DNA of 64,000 bases from Serripes groenlandicus. Taxonomy: Eukaryota; Mollusca; Bivalvia; Cardiida; Cardiidae. Shown one piece after another: positions 43,651 through 54,725 of the stretch (position 1 is its first letter; every line of letters starts with the position of its first letter). The DNA lies in NCBI GenBank assembly GCA_031761405.1, contig JASEVX010000010.1, positions 9,810,724 to 9,874,723 on the forward strand, read 5' to 3'. The notes beneath the pieces are model-generated. The model saw only the letters and a list, made by a program, of their open reading frames with translations. It was not told the DNA's origin and did not search any database. The position numbers were made by a program, and so were the translations under genes.

Positions 43651-44029
43651 ACAGTCCATACATTTTACTATCTAAGGGTTAGTTTTCTTTCGACATAGAC
43701 ATAGATTACATGACGGTTTTGTAATGTCCTTTGCTCTGTCAACGAAAACTGTGATGGTCCACTCAGCTAGGTCTTCAAGTCATTGCTTTAACCTTTATCC
43801 TGATAATCGCGACTTTAAACAACAGTTGATAATCCAGCCAATCACAACTTTAAAAACAACATATATGAACCATGTACATGTACATCAATATCAGACTGCA
43901 AATTCGTCTACACTGTTGGCAATTCATTTAGTAAGTCTCTGTTAAGACCTCTCACAGTTTATTAAGCAATATGTTGTTACGTTGTTAACATTCAAGGCTG
44001 ATGATACCAGTTGATGGAATCAGAGCTCT

Positions 44030-44197
44030 AGATAAGGGGGCTTTATTCATGCTCTAAAATCCTTATTTGACATTCAAACCCTATGTTGTGGGTACTCAAA
44101 AGAATCGTCAACATAGGATTTGGTTGAGTAATAATATAAATATTGTGGGGAAAAGACCTGTTCACTCCCTCTTATCTAATACTCTGTGGAATCAAGC
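44030..44197 (-). mobile_element. HP-family MITE, one hairpin arm deleted
   Basis: AGCTCTAGATAAGGGGGCTT, AAATCCTTATTTGACATTCA, AGAATCGTCAACATAGGATT, GTGGGGAAAAGACCTGTTCA, TTATCTAATACTCTG. The deletion removes the hairpin tip and most of the second arm. Confidence 0.87.
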
Positions 44198-44300
44198 AGG
44201 ATTAGTGTAGATTTTAATATAACAAGCATGAATGTACATGCCACTAGTTAGTGTAAGTAAATCAAGTTACAAGACGAGGCAATTTTGTATACACATAAGC

Positions 44301-44575
44301 CAAGCCCCGGTAGCTCAGTCAGTAGCGACGCGAGCTGTTAATCCAGGGATTCGAACCCCAGTTTGGCCAACATTCTTTCTGACGTTTAACAAACGGCGTC
44401 ATTTGTCTTACACCAATTGGCTTACAATCTATGTGGAAAAGTAGCATGTTGCTTGGAAATAATGCTGTGTGGAGTGGAGTGATAAAGCCAGGAAACCGTG
44501 ACATGAGTAGGTGAACTGGCCACCGTGATTTGACTGAACACATGTTGAAAACGGCGTTAAACCCCAATCAATCAA
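44301..44575 (+). mobile_element. SINE-2 intact copy with 15-bp target duplication
   Basis: TGTATACACATAAGC at 44286-44300 is repeated exactly at 44576-44590. Head CCCCGGTAGCTCAGTCAGTA (A box), GGGATTCGAACCCC (B box). Tail GGTGAACTGGCCACCGTGAT, TTGAAAACGGCGTTAAACCC, then CAATCAATCAA. It is the reference copy for SINE-2 here. Confidence 0.95.
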
Positions 44576-44590
44576 TGTATACACATAAGC

Positions 44591-45770
44591 GTATCAAGCT
44601 TCTAGTCAAATAACAAAAATAAACACTAGTTTACATGACATTTCACCCTTTCGAGAAAAAGAAGAAAAACTGCAGACTGGTTTTATCCAGTCATTTGAAA
44701 TGATACCATTTCGATCGATTGCCTTGAATACTCCCGTTAACAAAATCATGAACATCATATGGAACGAATAAAAGTCTAGCCGTTTTGTCGATCATTGAAT
44801 GTAACACAGAACGAAATATTAATAAAAGAATCCCGAAATACCTCTGACAGTAAAGACAGCCAAATTTGATTCCATATTCATGATAAACAAACAACATAAC
44901 GTCTTTCATACACCGACGAATGGCTGTAAAGTGATATTAAAATGCAACAAGGCAAATAATTAAAGTCGTATTCTTAAAAGCATCAGTTGGACAAGATATA
45001 CAATTAAATGCATTTCTCCCTCAGAAGAGTCGGTGTAAAACTAGTTTAACCACGGAATACATCGTCTTTAAATTCAACATAAATCGTCTGTAAATACGTC
45101 TTTTTTTCTTTCCTTAGCACAGGCGCTTTCTTTGTGCTTCTTCGACTCTGGGTAAACAGTGTGAGAAATTCAAGAATTGAATTCATCTCTTAACGTAATA
45201 GCGGCTATTCTGTTTCGAAAGTAAGCTTTCAATTATTTTCCATAATAAGCGAAATTTGCATGGCTTTCTTACGAATTGAATTATTTTTTTAAATGCTTTT
45301 AAGAGGTAAATACGTGTCATAAAATGTATCATTACTGACTCACCTGGTACATAAGACTTGGTTCTGTCAGCTTCTCCACACAGTCTCATCAAAGTTTTCA
45401 CTTTCTGTAAACTCTTAAGTCTGACAAAAAGTATGAATTCAGTATAATGTTACTTTATTATACGTTTGAATAATTTGGCCTTATATTGCATTAAATCAAA
45501 TTGAAAACAGGAAAAGAATCATGGATCATTCTTATGAAAATTATCACTGTTGTTTGTATTTGTAAATGAAATGTGCTTATATTTGCACTTCCGCATTTAC
45601 ATTTGCTATTACAATCATTTTCCAGATTTTTTTTCTTAAAATTGTTATATAATTGTTATGCTAACACGTTGTATATAGTGTACAAAGGTGATGAACCCTA
45701 TGTGTTCAAACCAATATTGAAATACAATTCTTCTCCGACCTCTTCATAACCGTTTACCCGATCTGGTGTT
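44591..45770. other. No recognised feature, 1.2 kb
   Basis: Unique-looking AT-rich sequence. Minus-strand open frames at 44691-44909 and 45183-45401 have no recognisable domain. Confidence 0.4.
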
Positions 45771-45777
45771 GAATAAC

Positions 45778-46001
45778 CCTTTTCCACATACAACAAATAT
45801 GCAGCAGACTTAAAATACATATAAGTAAATAAAGAAAAAATATCTATAAAAGAAAGTAAATTCTTAGTATAGAGTTGAAAGAATTATGGTAAAAGGAGAC
45901 GTTAAGCTCAGGATGAGTAATTTCTCTTTATTCCACGATTAAATTCAAAAGTCGTCTGCTGCAGATGCATGTTATAATGCATCTGTTAAGATTGTAAAGG
46001 G
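45778..46001. mobile_element. TTAA-1 MITE
   Basis: CCCTTTTCCACATACAACAA...GATTGTAAAGG-G. The left flank is ATAA, the right CTAA. The central hairpin is partly degraded (AAGCTCAGGATGAGTAA). Confidence 0.83.
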
Positions 46002-46084
46002 CTAAGAGTCATCTCTATTGAAAACATAATTATGATGAAAGCAAATAAAACTACTTGAAAGTCTAAAAGTATGATAATAATAAT

Positions 46085-46282
46085 TCAGCGGATTAGATAA
46101 GAAGAGTAAATAGGTCTTTGCTTCCATGATATATCTGTAAGCACTCATTAAAACCTATGTTGTTGGTACTCAAAAGAATCGTCTCACTGAGACGATTCTT
46201 TTGAGTACCAACAACATAGGTTTTAGAGCTCAAATAAGGATTTTAGAGCATGCAAAACGCCCTTATCTAAAGCTCTGTAATT
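46085..46282. mobile_element. HP-family MITE with perfect 75-nt hairpin
   Basis: 46150-46224 has two exact 37-bp arms (AAAACCTATGTTGTTGGTAC.../...GTACCAACAACATAGGTTTT) and a single C between them. Outer arms TTAGATAAG (46094) and CTTATCTAA (46262) fit terminal repeats. Confidence 0.93.
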
Positions 46283-46299
46283 TATATTTTTCACACACA

Positions 46300-46415
46300 C
46301 CTGAACATTTTGTGTAAAGAGGAGAAACTGTTCGTTTCGAGTAATTTCTCCTTCTTTGTATAATAAATATAAATAACGTCTGCGGCGGAAGGCGTCAGAA
46401 AACGTTCGTAGCCGG
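46300..46415. mobile_element. TTAA-1 fragment
   Basis: AGAGGAGAAACTGTTCGTTT, GAGTAATTTCTCCTTCTTTG, GGCGTCAGAAAACGTTCGTA. The left end is missing. GGGGGCTTTTA is repeated three times just after it. Confidence 0.6.
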
Positions 46416-46986
46416 GATACGGATGGGGGCTTTTAGGGGGCTTTTAGGGGGCTTTTAGGATGACGGGGCCAGACAAGTCATTTCTCCCAGAAAGCGAAAC
46501 GGTTTAAGACGGTAATAAAGAAAAACTATAATTTTTGTTGTTGTTTTGTGGGATTTATATGCGTTTAAAAAAAGGGGGTAATACAATATGAAAGATGTCA
46601 CACAAAAACCGATCTGTTTAGATAAATAACGGCCAATATCAGAAAACAAGATTTAGTCCAACTATTCACAATGTATTCACTCAACATTTACTGTTTTAAT
46701 GATTGCATATCGAACAGAGTAGACGCTTGATGGTGCATGCTGATCTTCGTTCCACTGGCAACACTCCATAGGTGTACTCTGCGTTCGGCTCAAAGTGTAC
46801 ACAGAAAAAAATGAGTCGCCTATAGCGGTGTGGGGTCCTACTGCATAGATAGAGAACTGTGTACAGTGTAGACTCTTCTCAGTCCGTTCAAACTAGACGT
46901 GTAGCCCCCCGATAGTGTTTACGCAAATTTACCATTATGTGATTATTGTTACGGGGAGTTAATGGGATGAGCGAAAAACCGTTTAA

Positions 46987-47208
46987 CCCTTTCCCTCATA
47001 TAGACGCTTTCTGACGCCTCTGCTGCAGACGGCTTTTTGAAAACATAGTGACAAAAGAAGAAATTGCTCGAAACGAGCAATTTCTCCTTTTGCCACAATG
47101 TTTTCCACTTTTAGTAATAGGTTATCCATTTAATTATAGAGAAATTCTATTTTTTGACAAAATATGTTCAAAGTCGTCTGCTGTAGAATTGTCGTATGAG
47201 GGAAAGGG
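46987..47208. mobile_element. TTAA-1 MITE, well preserved
   Basis: CCCTTTCCCTCATATAGACG...GAGGGAAAGGG, left TTAA at 46983-46986. Hairpin AAATTGCTCGAAACGAGCAA. Same subtype as 1379. Confidence 0.93.
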
Positions 47209-47334
47209 TTCAGGATATGGGGATAAACTCAATTGGGCTGCAGTTTTAGATTTGGATTAAAACTGAAAGGTTAAGACATATCATACTTTACCAACTTGAA
47301 ATCCGTAAACTTATGTATAGCTCTCGCCTGTTAA

Positions 47335-47556
47335 CATTTTCCAAAATTCAACAAATATGCATATGCAACAAACGACATTTTAATCATCTATTCAGAAATA
47401 TGTAAAATTTCTTTAAATGACAATATTAAATATTAATGAGTAGAGTTGAAAACATTTGTGCTAAAAGGAGAAATTGCTCATCATGAGCAATTTCTCCTTT
47501 TGTCACAATGTTTTCAAAAGTCATCTGCTGCAGATGCGTCTGTATGTGGGAAAGGG
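47335..47556. mobile_element. TTAA-1 MITE with TTAA on both sides
   Basis: CATTTTCCAAAATTCAACAA...GTATGTGGGAAAGGG between TTAA at 47331-47334 and 47557-47560. The right half is much better preserved than the left. Confidence 0.9.
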
Positions 47557-47608
47557 TTAAACTCCTGCAACTGGTCCTTATTATCCTCGATATGTAACAC
47601 ATTATTGC

Positions 47609-47678
47609 ATGTTACCCTTTCCCCACCTCCCCCCCACCCCACCCCCACCCCCCACCTGCAGACACTTTTCGAGGCATC
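47609..47678. repeat. C-rich tract within a TTAA-1 left-end fragment
   Basis: TTACCCTTTCCCCACC leads into (CCCCACC)n up to about 47656, then ACCTGCAGACACTTTTCGAG. It looks like a MITE left end with an expanded CCCAC run. Confidence 0.65.
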
Positions 47679-47897
47679 TTTCCCTCATATAGACGCTTTC
47701 TGACGCCTCTGCAGCAGACGGCTTTTTGAAAACATAGTGACAAAAGAAGAAATTGCTCAAAACGAGCAATTTCTCCTTTTGCCACAATGTTTTCCACTTT
47801 TTGTCATAGGTTATCCAATCAATTATGGAGATTTTCTATGTTTTGACAAAATACGTTCAAAGTCGTCTGCTGCAGAATTGTCGTATGAGGGAAAGGG
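47679..47897. mobile_element. TTAA-1 MITE
   Basis: TTTCCCTCATATAGACGCTT...GAGGGAAAGGG, right TTAA at 47898-47901. The first CCC of the left end is missing where it meets the C-rich fragment. Confidence 0.9.
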
Positions 47898-47931
47898 TTA
47901 ACACAATTATTTCAACTCGATTCATGTTTGT

Positions 47932-48346
47932 CAGTTTTTCAGTTACATCATGGCGTTACTTGGATAAGGTACCAGTACTTCGTGTCCATGTATCCTGACA
48001 CCAGCGAGTCAGTCGTATTGCTAGCACTACAACTTAGACCGCCAATGAGGGATTTATTTATTTATTTATTTATTTATTGGGGTTTTACGCCGCTTTCAAC
48101 ATTATTTCAGTTATATCACGGCGACAGTTCACTTATTCATGATCCCTAGGGTAAACAAACCAGTACTAGGCTAGAAAATGTGCCTTGCCCAAGGGCACTC
48201 CACCATAACCGTTGTGCCGCGACTGGGCCAATGAGGGAAAGACATTGCTACGATTCTTAAAGATTTGGTATTACCCGGCCGGGGATCGAACCCGCGACAT
48301 TTGGTACCGAAGGCGGACGTTCTTCAACTACACCACCGAGGAGGTC
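47932..48346 (-). mobile_element. SINE-1 copy split by a younger SINE
   Basis: Outer copy, minus strand: head at the right (CCTCCTCGGTGGTGTAGTTG, GCGGGTTCGATCCCC), body continuing at 48239 and, after the inner SINE, at 48040. The tail at the left (GGTACCTTATCCAAGTAACG and ATGATGTAACTGAA) is diverged. Confidence 0.88.
48053..48226 (-). mobile_element. Inner SINE, 5' truncated, 12-bp target duplication
   Basis: GCCAATGAGGGA at 48041-48052 recurs at 48227-48238. Minus strand: GTGCCCTTGGGCAAGGCACA, ACTAGTACTGGTTTG region, CCGTGATATAACTGAAATAA, GAAAGCGGCGTAAAACCCC, then an (AAAT)n tail. Confidence 0.93.
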
Positions 48347-48490
48347 ATTTATTATGTATAGGTATTTTCCATATTTTGACCCAGATGTATACGGCAGATT
48401 TGTGTTTGTGTGATTGGTGTAATTCAGTAATAGTCGTTATATGATGGAGATCAAGATTAAAATGTTCGTACTTATATCGATCTTTATTGA

Positions 48491-48565
48491 TCAGGGGCCC
48501 GTTTTATCATCGGTCGTAACTCGATCGTAGCTAAGATCCGACTTTTTTGATAAAATGGGCCCCAG
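48491..48565. mobile_element. Short palindromic MITE, GGGGCCCGTTTTATCA ends
   Basis: CAGGGGCCCGTTTTATCA pairs with TGATAAAATGGGCCCC(A)G. The inner arms GGTCGTAACTCGATCGTAGC and TAAGATCCGAC are partly complementary. It is only about 73 bp long. Confidence 0.75.
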
Positions 48566-48599
48566 GGTCGCAAATAGCTTAAACAGAAAAGAAGATTAA

Positions 48600-48802
48600 C
48601 CCTTTTTCCACATTCAACAAATCTGCAAACGACTTTAAAAACATCAAGTCAAAAATATACAAAACTTTCTCTAGATGAATTCATAATTATTCAGAAGTGT
48701 TGAAAACATAGTGGCAAAAAGGAGAAATTGCTCATATGTCATAATGTTTTCAAAGTCGTCTGATGCAGACTCATCAAAATGCGTCTTTCAATTTGGAATT
48801 GA
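48600..48802. mobile_element. TTAA-1 MITE with TTAA on both sides
   Basis: CCCTTTTTCCACATTCAACA...TTTCAATTTGGAATTGA between TTAA at 48596-48599 and 48803-48806. Half of the central hairpin is deleted. Confidence 0.87.
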
Positions 48803-48884
48803 TTAACGCAGTCTAAGGGGTGGATATGAGTTAATGGGATGAACAACAAAACCTACTTTGAACACAAAATGCGGTATGTTTTAA

Positions 48885-49107
48885 CCCTTTCCCACATATA
48901 GATGCTTTCTGACGCCTCTGCAGCAGACGGCTTTTTGAAAACATAGTGACAAAAGAAGAAATTGCTCAACACAAGCAATTTCTCCTTTTGACACAATGTT
49001 TTCCACTTTTAGTCATAGGTTATCCATTCAATTATGGAGATTTTCTATGTTTTGACAAAATATGTTCGAAGTCGTCTGCTGCAGAATTGTCGTATGAGGG
49101 GAAAGGG
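48885..49107. mobile_element. TTAA-1 MITE with TTAA on both sides
   Basis: CCCTTTCCCACATATAGATG...GAGGGGAAAGGG between TTAA at 48881-48884 and 49108-49111. Hairpin AAATTGCTCAACACAAGCAA carries one uncompensated change. Confidence 0.93.
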
Positions 49108-49439
49108 TTAAGTCCAAAGAACCTGTTTTTGCGGGGATCGGCTCTGACGTGTGTTTTCATTCTGTACTCCGATCGCATATGGGGAATATACGGCCCTTAG
49201 ATAAACATTTAAAAGTAGGAAATCCTAGAAAATCGGGAAAGTCTAGTTATCCAGAACAAATACAGAGGAGCGAGTTGAGAAGGATTCCCGAAACGCGATC
49301 CCAGATAAAACAAAAAGAGCTAGAAGCGCATATCGAGGTGTGTGGGCTTATATAACGGGGCTTTCCCGATCAACTCGGAGACGGTTAGTGATATTGGAGC
49401 TGTGCGTTAGCGGTGTTAATCAGATACTGGAATTGTTAT

Positions 49440-49565
49440 TCCTCGACTGAACCCTATCTTGTTGGTACCTATAATATGCGTCTTAGCGAGAGGAATCTAT
49501 AGAGTAACCACAATATAGGGTTGAGATATAATAATACCGATATACTATTGGAAAAAAGGCACACA
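49440..49565. mobile_element. HP-family MITE, degenerate
   Basis: CTCGACTGAACCCTATCTTG, TTGGTACCTATAATATGCGT and CTTAGCGAGAGGAATC, then AACCACAATATAGGGTTGAG. The hairpin is still recognisable but has many mismatches. Confidence 0.65.
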
Positions 49566-49936
49566 ATTCGTCGCTTACCGTGTGTTTGAGGGCCCGTATT
49601 ACACCACAAGTGTTCTGATAAAACCCGAATCCGATACTTGAGAAAAATAGAGATACCAGTCTATAAATCTGACAGGTCCTCTAGAAAAAACAGCGACACC
49701 AGTCTGTGACGTCATAGACATGCACGTGAGAAATTTGTTTATGTGCACCGAGTGCAAATAGATATATTTTCTGGGTAATTGCAATCAATCTTGGACATAA
49801 ATCATGCCCACGTGTACCCTATAAATGACTTATATGACTTACTGAATAACCTTTAGTTATTTCACCGCCATTTGTGTCACAAAGGTAGTCGTTTTTGAAA
49901 CAATATCCCTTTGCTAAATGTTCGTGTTCTAACAAA
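49566..49936. other. No recognised feature
   Basis: Unassigned sequence between two MITEs. Confidence 0.4.
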
Positions 49937-50194
49937 TGAGCCGTCCCATGGGAAAACCAACATTGTGGACTCAAAGTATCGACCTGGATCAGCATAAGCA
50001 TGCCACGCAGGCTAACCCGGACAGAAACGTTTCACCTCCTGTTGATTTTCTGTTTCAGGAATCATTACTCTATACCTCTAAACCCCTGAGACGGAATGTA
50101 TCTGCCCGGATTAGCCTGCGCGGACTGCGCAGGCTGATCTGGGTTGATACATTACGCATATACCATAATGTTGGTTTTCTCGAAGAACGGCTCA
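49937..50194 (+). mobile_element. GAGCC-family MITE
   Basis: TGAGCCGTCCCATGGGAAAA at left, TTTTCTCGAAGAACGGCTCA at right. The internal GCCTGCGCGGACTGCGCAGGC is a perfect 9-bp-arm hairpin. Confidence 0.92.
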
Positions 50195-50938
50195 AATGTG
50201 TTTGGTTAATGACTATGGAAGATACAAACACTGTATTGAAAGTGAATGTCTGTCTGTAAACCTTCCAGTTTAATAGTGTTCGTTTAAATGTTGTAACATG
50301 GGGTGACGTAATCGAAAAGGGAGCAACCAACATTATTATTGTAAAGAAAAACTCTGTTATATGTTAGAAAAAAACAACGTTTATGAATGAATAAATTGTA
50401 TTAACTGACTTAAGAAACAACAATATACAAAATATACAAGTATGTCTTCTACCGTTCTAACAAAACTTTAGACACATTTAATTTTGATTTAATAACTGTT
50501 CCCCAACTTCATAGGCTACGCTTTTTTTATAGGTTGGTTTACGGAGTGCACTTTTCCCCAACGTCTAAGGCTACTCTTTTTTAATTGTTTGGTTTACTGC
50601 TCTGACGACTCGATTCATCAAAGCTCAGTAAAAAGTTTCGGGGGATGGTTTTTCCTATTTATTTCTGTTGCATTTCTAAACTTAAAACGTTCCTTCCCAT
50701 ACAGTTGTTCATTCACACCTTTGTATTCTTGCTATATGTTGATTATACATGTGAACGTTTTCTTTTAATTTCATAAATATTCAATTTTGATACTTTCTTT
50801 ACTTCGCTTACACAATCGCCTATTTTAATAATGGAATTTTAGAAGGGAGTACACAAAGGCTATAGAACATTTCGACCGTTAGACTCGGGTAGTTAATCCC
50901 ATTGGCATGTTCGAGCAAAGAACTCTAATAACTTCCCA
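50195..50938. other. No recognised feature
   Basis: Two diverged copies of a short unit (ATAGGCTACGCTTTTTTTAT and AAGGCTACTCTTTTTTAAT, each followed by TTGGTTTAC) lie at 50515 and 50568. It is otherwise unassigned. Confidence 0.45.
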
Positions 50939-51439
50939 ATTCGCTACCTCTGCTAAGTATTAAAAGGATAGTGGTTAAAAGCTCACAAAAAACATTTTAA
51001 TATATATGTATATAAAATTACATTTAAACTTTTTAAATTTACATCGTATTTTTTGTTTATATACTCCCGTCTTTGTTATCATACTTCTTCTAAACTTGAA
51101 GGAGAATAAACTTCCTGCTCTCCCTCCAAAGCTTGTGTCATAATTAACTTATAACTAGAGGCATTAAACCTTAATATATGTTAATATTTAAGCACCTATG
51201 TGGGGTTTTTTTCTAATTGATTAGAGCAGATTTAAAACCGTTCATTGGTAAAAAATTAAGAAACTTCAGCTTTTATGACACATTAAAGTTGCAGTCAATG
51301 TTAAGCAAACTGTAAACCAAATGGTTTCAGGACTAAACTTAACATTTCACGAGTGAACTTCACATGCTGAATATCACATAGATCGCAGCTTATAAAACCT
51401 CTATCCTTACGGCAAAATTGACCCTTTCTGCTCTTGGTA

Positions 51440-51520
51440 ACATTTTATTATAGGCCGCCTACGGCTATGGTAGCCAGGTGAGCAATGTAGGCACATCTTG
51501 GTCTTCTTGTTTAAAATAAA
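51440..51520. repeat. Dispersed-element end, in duplication copy 1
   Basis: GGCCGCCTACGGCTATGGTA, CCAGGTGAGCAATGTAGGCA, CATCTTGGTCTTCTTGTTT. Related to 43590-43650. The counterpart is at 54645-54725. Confidence 0.6.
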
Positions 51521-52065
51521 GTGACATTGGGCCTTCTTGTTCGAAATATTTACATCCTGTCTGTTAACACGTTATTTAAATGTACTGAACTGCATCTGCT
51601 TCCTTTAAGTCATTCTTCAAAATCATGCGCGGCGTCTTTGATGCTTTGCATCAACATTCGTCTTGTTAGTAATTGTAATACTACATGTATACTAAAAATG
51701 CATTTTGTGTATTATGTGTCTTGCTTCAACCATTGCCTAAGTGTTGTGCACTGTGATTATCTGCCCTGGGTCCTTTATTGGTTAATAAATCGTTAAACTT
51801 GTATCTATGCCAATTGCCTATAGTTTGTTCTTGTTGGCATATAATGAGTTTACTTTGTAGTTCCAAACAATAATGTCTGTCGAATGGCAAAAGAAATCAC
51901 AAGACACCTCAACAATGAAATAAACATAGATCTGTTATCACAGAAATAGATCGAATGACAGAAAGCGTGGCTCGAGTCAATTGATTTAACACTTTCAAAG
52001 GTAGAATGACATGTCCAGAGTATATAGTTAGTTATATGAATATCAAGATGAAAATATTGAAAGAT

Positions 52066-52305
52066 CGGTGTTTTACGTCGCTTTCAACAATGTTTCAGTT
52101 ATATTACGGAGTTTCCTGGGTAAGTTGCCAGTACTACTGGTCCATTTATCCTGACACCAGCCAGTCAGTCGTTATGCTAAAACCCGATACGCTAAGCGCC
52201 AAGGAGAGCAGTCAGTGACTACCTATGATTTTTAAAGTCTTTGGTATGACCCGACCGGGGATCGAACCCAGGACCTCCAACACTCGAGGCTGGTGACATA
52301 GGCTT
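52066..52305 (-). mobile_element. SINE-1 copy in duplication copy 1
   Basis: Minus strand: GGTCCTGGGTTCGATCCCCG (B box), TAGTCACTGACTGCTCTCCT, TGTCAGGATAAATGGACCAG, GTAATATAACTGAAACATTG, GAAAGCGACGTAAAACACC. The A box is lost. Confidence 0.88.
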
Positions 52306-52517
52306 CAAAGAATCGGCTCAAGCTATCAAAGGCTGAGGTACTTTTAGTTTTTTTATTCACGTTTAGATTTAATTTTATATTATTTTTCCTTCATCATAAT
52401 TCATATAATACACTGTCATATATATATAAATGGGCAAAGTGACCAACAATATAACGCTTGTGTTAGTAAAGTGTTATCTAATTCAGTTCTATTCCTTTTC
52501 GATGGATAGTGATGTTT

Positions 52518-52689
52518 AACCCCCTTTCCCACCTACAACCGACTTAGAAATTATGGAAAATCTCGATATAAATATAGTTTTAGAAAATAGTTAAAAAATA
52601 CTAAGGTAAAAGGAGAAATTGCTCACCATGAGCAATTTCTCCCTTTGTTAAATGTTTTGAAAAGTGGTTTACATCGTGTGAAAAGGGTT
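52518..52689. mobile_element. TTAA-1 MITE in duplication copy 1
   Basis: CCCCCTTTCCCACCTACAAC, hairpin GAGAAATTGCTCACCATGAG followed by CAATTTCTCC, right end GTGTGAAAAGGGTTAC. The stretches next to the hairpin are shortened. Confidence 0.87.
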
Positions 52690-53324
52690 ACAATTATAAG
52701 ATGATATGCCACTGAACAACAACACATTACTTGCTCAATAAAACCAATACGAATCAGGCAGGCTTCCTGCCACCCAGAACAGATGAGCCGCGTCAGATTA
52801 TTAGGAGTCATGATGTTTTACCACCGGCGTCTGAGTTTATACTCGTGAAAACCCGTTTATAATAATAGCATTGTGTCATATTATAAACAAGTGCGTCGTG
52901 AAGCGAACGCCATGCTCGTCTGTTTGTGTCTAAGTCGAAAAAAGGGCAATACTGAATCATTATTAAAGCCAGAGTTATGTGACTTGGAATAGACATGCGT
53001 TTTGTTCCTAGGACCATTTGTACCAAGTTTCATTTGAAAATGTTGACCGATTCCTGAGTTATGGGAAAAGGTTTAATTAAGCTGACGACGCAGACGACGA
53101 CGACGCAAACGGTATCTAAATTGCCAGAATTGTTTTCTTCGAAAATCAGTCGAGCTAAAAAGGCATGTTTCACATAATGTATTTTTATATATGACCGTAT
53201 AGAGGGGCTATTTATAGTAACACGGACATGATCTCTTCAGCACCAAGATAGACTGCATTTGAATTGTGTACCTAGATAAAGACCAAATGACCGAAAATTC
53301 GATGAATATAGAGTTTTATTAACA

Positions 53325-53805
53325 TACAATTTAATTGAATAAATGAAAGTATTAAGTATGAAAGTCTTATTGAAATAGTGAAAGAACTAAGTGTAAAAAT
53401 ATAATTAAATAAGAGAAATAATTAAATATTAAAGTCTTATTAAATAAGAGTAAAAGTTAAGTATGAAAGTCTAATTGAACACGAGAAAGAATTAATTATT
53501 AAGTATTAAAGTCTAATAAAACAGAAGAAAGAATTATTTATTTAGTTTTAAAGTCTAATTGAACAGGAGAAAGAATTATTTATTTAGTATTAAAGTCTAA
53601 TTGAACACGAGAAAGAATGATGTATTTAGTATTAAAGTCTAATTGAACACGAGAACGAATTATTTATTAAGTATTAAAGTATAATTGAATAAGTGAAAGA
53701 CCCTGAGTGTTAAAGTCTAATTGAATAAGAGTAAAAAATAGGCATGAAAGTCTAATTGAATAAGAGAACGAATTAAGTATAAAAGTATAATTGAATCTGA
53801 CAAAT
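53325..53805. repeat. Minisatellite of about 35-bp units in copy 1
   Basis: AGTATTAAAGTCTAATTGAA plus CACGAGAAAGAATTATT-type units, about 13 copies. The counterpart at 56527-57050 has a different unit number, which accounts for some of the length difference between the two copies. Confidence 0.93.
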
Positions 53806-53932
53806 GACATGTAATTATCAGCACTATGGAACACCGCTTAGATCAACAATATCAGAGGTACTATAGCACTACACACACGTTCACTTGTGGTCTTCTACGA
53901 CAACTACATTGAAATGTCACTGTTCACCAGAT

Positions 53933-54142
53933 CGAGGGCTTGGTGTGAAACGGTTGTAACTAAAAACCTATTTTGAAAACCCTGGTTTAGGGGGAATTTT
54001 GACCCCTTTGTAAACAATGCAAATTTAGGTGCCATTGCTCAGAATGAGCAATGGCACCTAAATTTCCATTGTTTACAAAGTAAAATGATTTAACGCTTAT
54101 TAAGACTTTATGGCGAGGTGATTAACCTTGGTAAAAAAATAT
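53933..54142. mobile_element. CGAG MITE truncated at the duplication junction
   Basis: Starts CGAGGGCTTGGTGTGAAACG after AGAT and runs to GGTAAAAAAATA. It then jumps into ATTCGCTACC of the next duplication unit. The last 37 bp or so of the element are missing. Confidence 0.93.
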
Positions 54143-54644
54143 TCGCTACCTCTGCTAAGTCTTAAAAGGAGAGTGGTTAAAAGCTCACAAAAAACATTTT
54201 AATACATGTATATAAAATTACATTTAAACTTTTTAAATTTACATCGTATTTTTTGTTTATATACTCCCGTCTTTGTTATCATACTTCTTCTAAACTTGAA
54301 GGAGAAAAAATGTCCTGCTCTCCTTCCAAAGCTTGTGTCATAATTAACTTATAACTAGAGGCATTAAACCTTAATATATGTTAATATTTAAGCACCTGTG
54401 TGGTTTTTGTTTTATCTAATTGATCTAGTTAGAGCAGATTTAAAACCGTTCATTGGTAAAAAATTAAGAAAATTCAGCTTTTATGACACATTAAAGTTGC
54501 AGTCAATGTTAAGCAAACTGTAAACCAAATGGTTTCAAGACTAAACTTGACATTTCACAACTGAACTTCATATGCTGAATATCACATAGATCGCAGCGTA
54601 TAAAACCTCTATCCTTAAGTCAAAATTGACCCTTTCTGCTCTTG

Positions 54645-54725
54645 GTAACCTTTTATTATAGGCCGCCTAAGGCTATGGTAGCCAGGTGAGCAATGTAGGC
54701 ACATCTTGGTCTTCTTGTTTAAAAT
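54645..54725. repeat. Dispersed-element end, in duplication copy 2
   Basis: Counterpart of 51440-51520, with CTAAGGCTATGG in place of CTACGGCTATGG. Confidence 0.6.

Larger units (their letters stand above)
50939..54140. repeat. Tandem segmental duplication, copy 1
   Basis: Begins ATTCGCTACCTCTGCTAAGT and is repeated from 54141 with a few percent difference by eye. It contains a dispersed-element end, a SINE-1, a TTAA-1 MITE, a 35-bp minisatellite and the start of a CGAG MITE cut at the junction. Confidence 0.95.

Noticed and set aside
51521..51796. 91-codon frame present in both duplication copies (51521 and 54729)
   Set aside because: Conserved only because the 3.2-kb segment was duplicated. 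It has no recognisable domain, overlaps a dispersed-element end and shows no splice or promoter context.
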